Origin: Synechococcus sp. RS9909
GTDB lineage: Bacteria > Cyanobacteriota > Cyanobacteriia > PCC-6307 > Cyanobiaceae
Direction of reading: 5' to 3'
DNA length: 64,000 nucleotides
Assembly: GCF_014279595.1 (NCBI RefSeq)
Contig: NZ_CP047943.1
Coordinates: 372,001-436,000, forward strand
This document shows, piece after piece, positions 61,385 to 64,000 of the stretch. The position numbers were made by a program, and so were the translations under genes. The notes beneath the pieces were generated by a model. It searched no databases. It had not been told where the DNA came from and saw only the letters and a program-made list of their open reading frames with translations. The stretch's first letter is position 1. Each line of letters opens with the position of its first letter.

Positions 61385-62093
61385 CGGGAGTGCCGGGAGC
61401 GTCGTCTGCGGGATTATCGACCCGTTCCCACTCCGTTTCGAGCGCGGCGCGCCTCGGGAGCGGCTGTGCGTTGCGGCGGAACAGCACTCGGTACACCGGC
61501 AGATCCTGGCCGAGCACATAGCGCTCCCGCTCCGTGCCCACGGGCAACGGGTTGGCGCCGCGCCATGGCGTGGCATCGCCTGGGGGCCTGGTGAAGGCGC
61601 CGCTCAGTTCGGTGAGCTGCACCATCGGCTCGATCACCTCGAGCACATCGCTTTGCAGAAACAGCTCCCGTCCAGGCGTCAATGCTGCTGCGATCGCCAG
61701 CAGCAGGGAGGGCTGCAGCACACGACGTTTGCGGTGGCGCTTTTTGAACCAGGGATCGGGGAACTGAATCGACACCCGCTGCAGCTGGTCATGGCCCAGC
61801 GCGGCCAGCCAGCCTTCGAGGCTCACATTGGCGTTGCAGAACAGGAAGTGGAGGTTGTGGAGGTTGAGCCGATCCCGGTCGCGCTGGGCTGCCTCCACCA
61901 GGGGGCGACGGATCTCCACGCCGAGGTGGTTCCAGTGCGGTTGCACGGCCGCCAGGTCGAGCAGAAAGCGGCCACGGGCCGAACCGATGTCGAGATGGAT
62001 CGGCAGGAAGGGGTCGCTGAATAGGGCCTCTGGAGCGGGCAGCTCCCGGGGCAGCTGGAAGAACCGGCTGAGGGGATTGACGTGCTGGCGCAT
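61377..62093 (-). CDS. trmB: tRNA (guanine-N7-)-methyltransferase
   Basis: This 238-aa methylase makes m7G46 in the tRNA variable loop. The SAM-binding motif is [29 protein letters not shown] and [21 protein letters not shown] are the other TrmB signatures, the latter holding the catalytic Asp. It is complete. It begins on the stop codon of the FIST gene (TGATG) and runs into ictB, forming one minus-strand unit of four genes (FIST, trmB, ictB, GlcNAc-kinase-like). Confidence 0.96.
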   Translation of the reverse strand: MRQHVNPLSRFFQLPRELPAPEALFSDPFLPIHLDIGSARGRFLLDLAAVQPHWNHLGVEIRRPLVEAAQRDRDRLNLHNLHFLFCNANVSLEGWLAALGHDQLQRVSIQFPDPWFKKRHRKRRVLQPSLLLAIAAALTPGRELFLQSDVLEVIEPMVQLTELSGAFTRPPGDATPWRGANPLPVGTERERYVLGQDLPVYRVLFRRNAQPLPRRAALETEWERVDNPADDAPGTPDG

Positions 62094-63355
62094 CAGCTCG
62101 ATAGGGGCGCCTGGCGCAGCAACCCCCAGCAGGCGGTGTAGCCATGGAGATGGGTGCTGCCGCCCAGGGGGCCGATTTCGCCATTGCAGAAGGCGCCGCT
62201 GATGGGCAGATCGGTCATCACGCTCCGGGCGATCGACACATCGCCGTCGGCGACGCCGAAGAGGCCGCTGCCGCGACCGAGGCAGGCGAACAGCAGCCCC
62301 AGCAGGGGTGGGCGTTCCGCCCGTTCACGGGCGGCGCAGAGCAGCTGGCTCGCCTCCTGGCGTGAGGCATTCGCCTCGCGCAACTGAAACTGCACGTTTT
62401 GTCCGGGGCGCACCCGTTCCGCCACCGCCACGGCGCCGTTGCGGGGGTCGACCCCGATCAGATTGCGCACCAGGAAGGCACTGCCGGGTTCGCTCGGTTG
62501 ATTGCCGCCGATCAACAGATCCCGTCGTTCCACCCCAAGGAAGAGGGAATCCTTCGCCATCTCCCTTTCGTCCTCCGTGAGTTCCGCCAGCACCCGCTGC
62601 AGGCAGGCGACCGGGCTGTCGCGACGGCTGCCTTCGCTCAGCTGCAGCAGCACGTTGCGATGGGATTGTTCGATTGCAAACACGGGGCCGATCGGGCGAC
62701 ACCCCTGGGCCACCACCGGGTCCAGGGTCCAGTCGCCGCCGATGCCGAGGCCCACGGCACCGCTCACCACCTGATCTCCGCTCAACAGCGAGCCATGGGG
62801 GGCGTTGTGGGGTGCGGCGATGCCGCCGATGCAGGCGGCTGCGGGGTAGGCGTAGTCGCGGCCACTGATCAGGTCGTTGATGCCGCTGCTGCCAGGATCC
62901 ACCAGCAGCAGCATGGCGCGGGTGGTGTTGGGGGCGAGCCCGAACCAGCGGTGCCACTCTTCGCTGGACCCATCGAGATCGGGCAGGCTGTCGGTGGCGA
63001 CGGCGAAGGGCTGCAGTACCGCGCCGGGGAGGTTGAGCAGGGTGACGCTGAGGGCGGCGTTGCGTTCCACTTCGGAGGCTTTGCCGGAGCGGTCGGTGCC
63101 GATGACGCCTCCACCCACGGCCCCGAGCCAGTGGGTGCTCTGCAGCCGTTTGTGGAGCAGGGGCAGCAGCCGCGGCAGGTCACTGGCGAAATGGCTGGAC
63201 ACGAACACCAGAGCCAGATCGGCCGCGGCGGAGCCGAGCTCATCCGCCACCTGCCTCACCGCCTCGTCCAGGGAGGCTTCGCATGACAACGCCGTCCGGC
63301 AGGACGCCTGCGTAGCAGGCGATCGAAACCAGTTGAGCGGTGAAAACGGCGTCAT
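62093..63355 (-). CDS. FIST-domain protein
   Basis: This 420-aa protein has an N-terminal FIST_N domain (about 30-230, with [18 protein letters not shown]) and a FIST_C domain (about 240-400, ending [15 protein letters not shown] and [20 protein letters not shown]). FIST domains are thought to bind small ligands such as amino acids and usually feed histidine kinases or diguanylate cyclases. Here it stands alone without an output domain, as in many cyanobacteria. It is the first gene of the minus-strand unit and lies 46 bases from the divergent DUF3177 gene. Confidence 0.87.
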   Translation of the reverse strand: MTPFSPLNWFRSPATQASCRTALSCEASLDEAVRQVADELGSAAADLALVFVSSHFASDLPRLLPLLHKRLQSTHWLGAVGGGVIGTDRSGKASEVERNAALSVTLLNLPGAVLQPFAVATDSLPDLDGSSEEWHRWFGLAPNTTRAMLLLVDPGSSGINDLISGRDYAYPAAACIGGIAAPHNAPHGSLLSGDQVVSGAVGLGIGGDWTLDPVVAQGCRPIGPVFAIEQSHRNVLLQLSEGSRRDSPVACLQRVLAELTEDEREMAKDSLFLGVERRDLLIGGNQPSEPGSAFLVRNLIGVDPRNGAVAVAERVRPGQNVQFQLREANASRQEASQLLCAARERAERPPLLGLLFACLGRGSGLFGVADGDVSIARSVMTDLPISGAFCNGEIGPLGGSTHLHGYTACWGLLRQAPLSS

Positions 63356-63401
63356 GAACTGGACCTTACCAACGTCGCTGTCGCCAGCGCCGGCGTCGAT
63401 A

Positions 63402-64000
63402 ATGGCGCCTTCCCGAACCGTGCCGGTGCCCGATCTCCCTTACCGCAGCCTGGTCTGGCTCACCTATCGGCTGGGGGCCTGCTTCGCGTTTGGCTTGCCG
63501 CTGGTGCTGCTGATCTGGGCGGCGCTGCGGCGGGAGCCAGCGATGGTGCGACTGCTCACGATCTACTGGAAGGTCGCCAGCCTGTTGGCGATCAGCCTGC
63601 TTCTGCTCACCGATCAGCGTCCGCTCGGTTACGTCACTCTGCTGCTGGCTCCCGTGTTGATGCTGGTGTCGATCTGGTTCTGGGTTGACCTGAACGAAGA
63701 GCTGGCCGACTCGCCGACCTGGCGACCTCTCCCGCTCACCGTGCGGATCTGGCGTTGGGCGTTCACGGGTTTCGCTGTGCTGGCCACGCTGATGGCCGCC
63801 ACAGGTCTGCCCTGTGTCCGTCAGCTGGAGGGTGCCGATTGCAAGGTCTGGTTGGAGGCTCCCCAGGGGTTGCATCGGGTGGTGGAGCGCCTGTTCGATT
63901 TCGTGTTCGGCGGCCAGTGGACCGCGGCGGTCGCTGCGTTTGTGGGCTATGTGGTGTTGGTGGCCTACGTGGTGGGCCTGATCCAGTGGTTGCTGGTGCG
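63402..64000 (+). CDS. DUF3177 membrane protein, 3' end beyond window
   Basis: A frame opens at ATG 63402 (or GTG 63420) and runs 199 codons off the right edge. The visible part begins LPYRSLVWLTYRLGACFAF and has several membrane helices, with RLLTIYWKVASLLAISLLLL, then a segment DLNEELADSPTWRPLPLTV and a Cys-containing lumenal-looking loop GLPCVRQLEGADCKVW. This matches the cyanobacterial DUF3177 family, of unknown function. It reads divergently from the FIST gene. Confidence 0.82.
   Translation, partial: MAPSRTVPVPDLPYRSLVWLTYRLGACFAFGLPLVLLIWAALRREPAMVRLLTIYWKVASLLAISLLLLTDQRPLGYVTLLLAPVLMLVSIWFWVDLNEELADSPTWRPLPLTVRIWRWAFTGFAVLATLMAATGLPCVRQLEGADCKVWLEAPQGLHRVVERLFDFVFGGQWTAAVAAFVGYVVLVAYVVGLIQWLLV

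Noticed and set aside
1-64000. CRISPR arrays or Cas genes
   Set aside because: I saw no regularly spaced direct repeats and no Cas-like protein anywhere in the window.

Overview
The window is chromosomal DNA of a high-GC picocyanobacterium of the Synechococcus/Cyanobium type. The evidence is four photosystem II genes (psbK, psbI, psbN, psbH), the nitrogen regulator gene ntcA, ictB, a cyanobacterial LptD-like protein, several cyanobacteria-only families (DUF3155, DUF4079, DUF1997, DUF3181, DUF3146, DUF3084, DUF3177), G/C-rich third codon positions and very tight packing. The species is inferred from gene content only.

Region 1 (about 1-11,230) is an accessory island. It ends on the right at a 3' half of a CAU-anticodon tRNA (11188-11229) that has no 5' half, as expected of an attachment-site copy left by an element integrated in a tRNA gene. 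On the minus strand it carries a 388-aa protein of unknown function, then a phage packaging module: small terminase, large terminase, a short sigma factor without region 4, portal (DUF4055), a 172-aa protein and a head-side protein cut by the window start. Between the sigma factor and the portal sits a plus-strand block of about 4.3 kb: an integron-type integrase (IntI), a candidate attI simple site, an AT-rich segment with its own consensus promoter and two overlapping genes of unknown function, and a complete IS3-family element with programmed -1 frameshifting. This looks like a cassette-capturing locus nested inside a prophage or phage-satellite relic, and it is the most unusual part of the window.

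Region 2 (11,243-31,430) is core genome: a CNNM/CorC protein, a Gfo/Idh/MocA oxidoreductase, a very large GH15/PHK-like protein, a WecG-type glycosyltransferase, psbK, tgt, cobS, a histidine kinase, DUF3155, an esterase, purH, DUF4079, DUF1997, ispH, the ammonium transporter amt1 with an NtcA-like promoter and a terminator, sfsA, murJ, three small conserved genes and tRNA-Arg(ACG).

Region 3 (31,440-53,450) holds glyA, a WecA-type glycosyl-1-phosphate transferase, cinA, a P-type ATPase, leuC-leuD, a pentapeptide protein, the LptD homologue, psbI, a GH38 alpha-mannosidase, psbN, psbH, tatA, pth, DUF3146, a RuvC-like nuclease, DUF3084, ntcA with a well-formed autoregulatory NtcA promoter, rph, a CobO-like protein with a degenerate P-loop, and dcd.

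Region 4 (53,446-64,000) holds thyX, txlA, a membrane protein, a lytic transglycosylase, a small membrane protein, glmM, a GlcNAc-kinase-like protein, ictB, trmB, a FIST protein and a DUF3177 protein cut by the window end. Many neighbours overlap by 1-17 bases, so most operons are read from stop/start coupling rather than from promoters.
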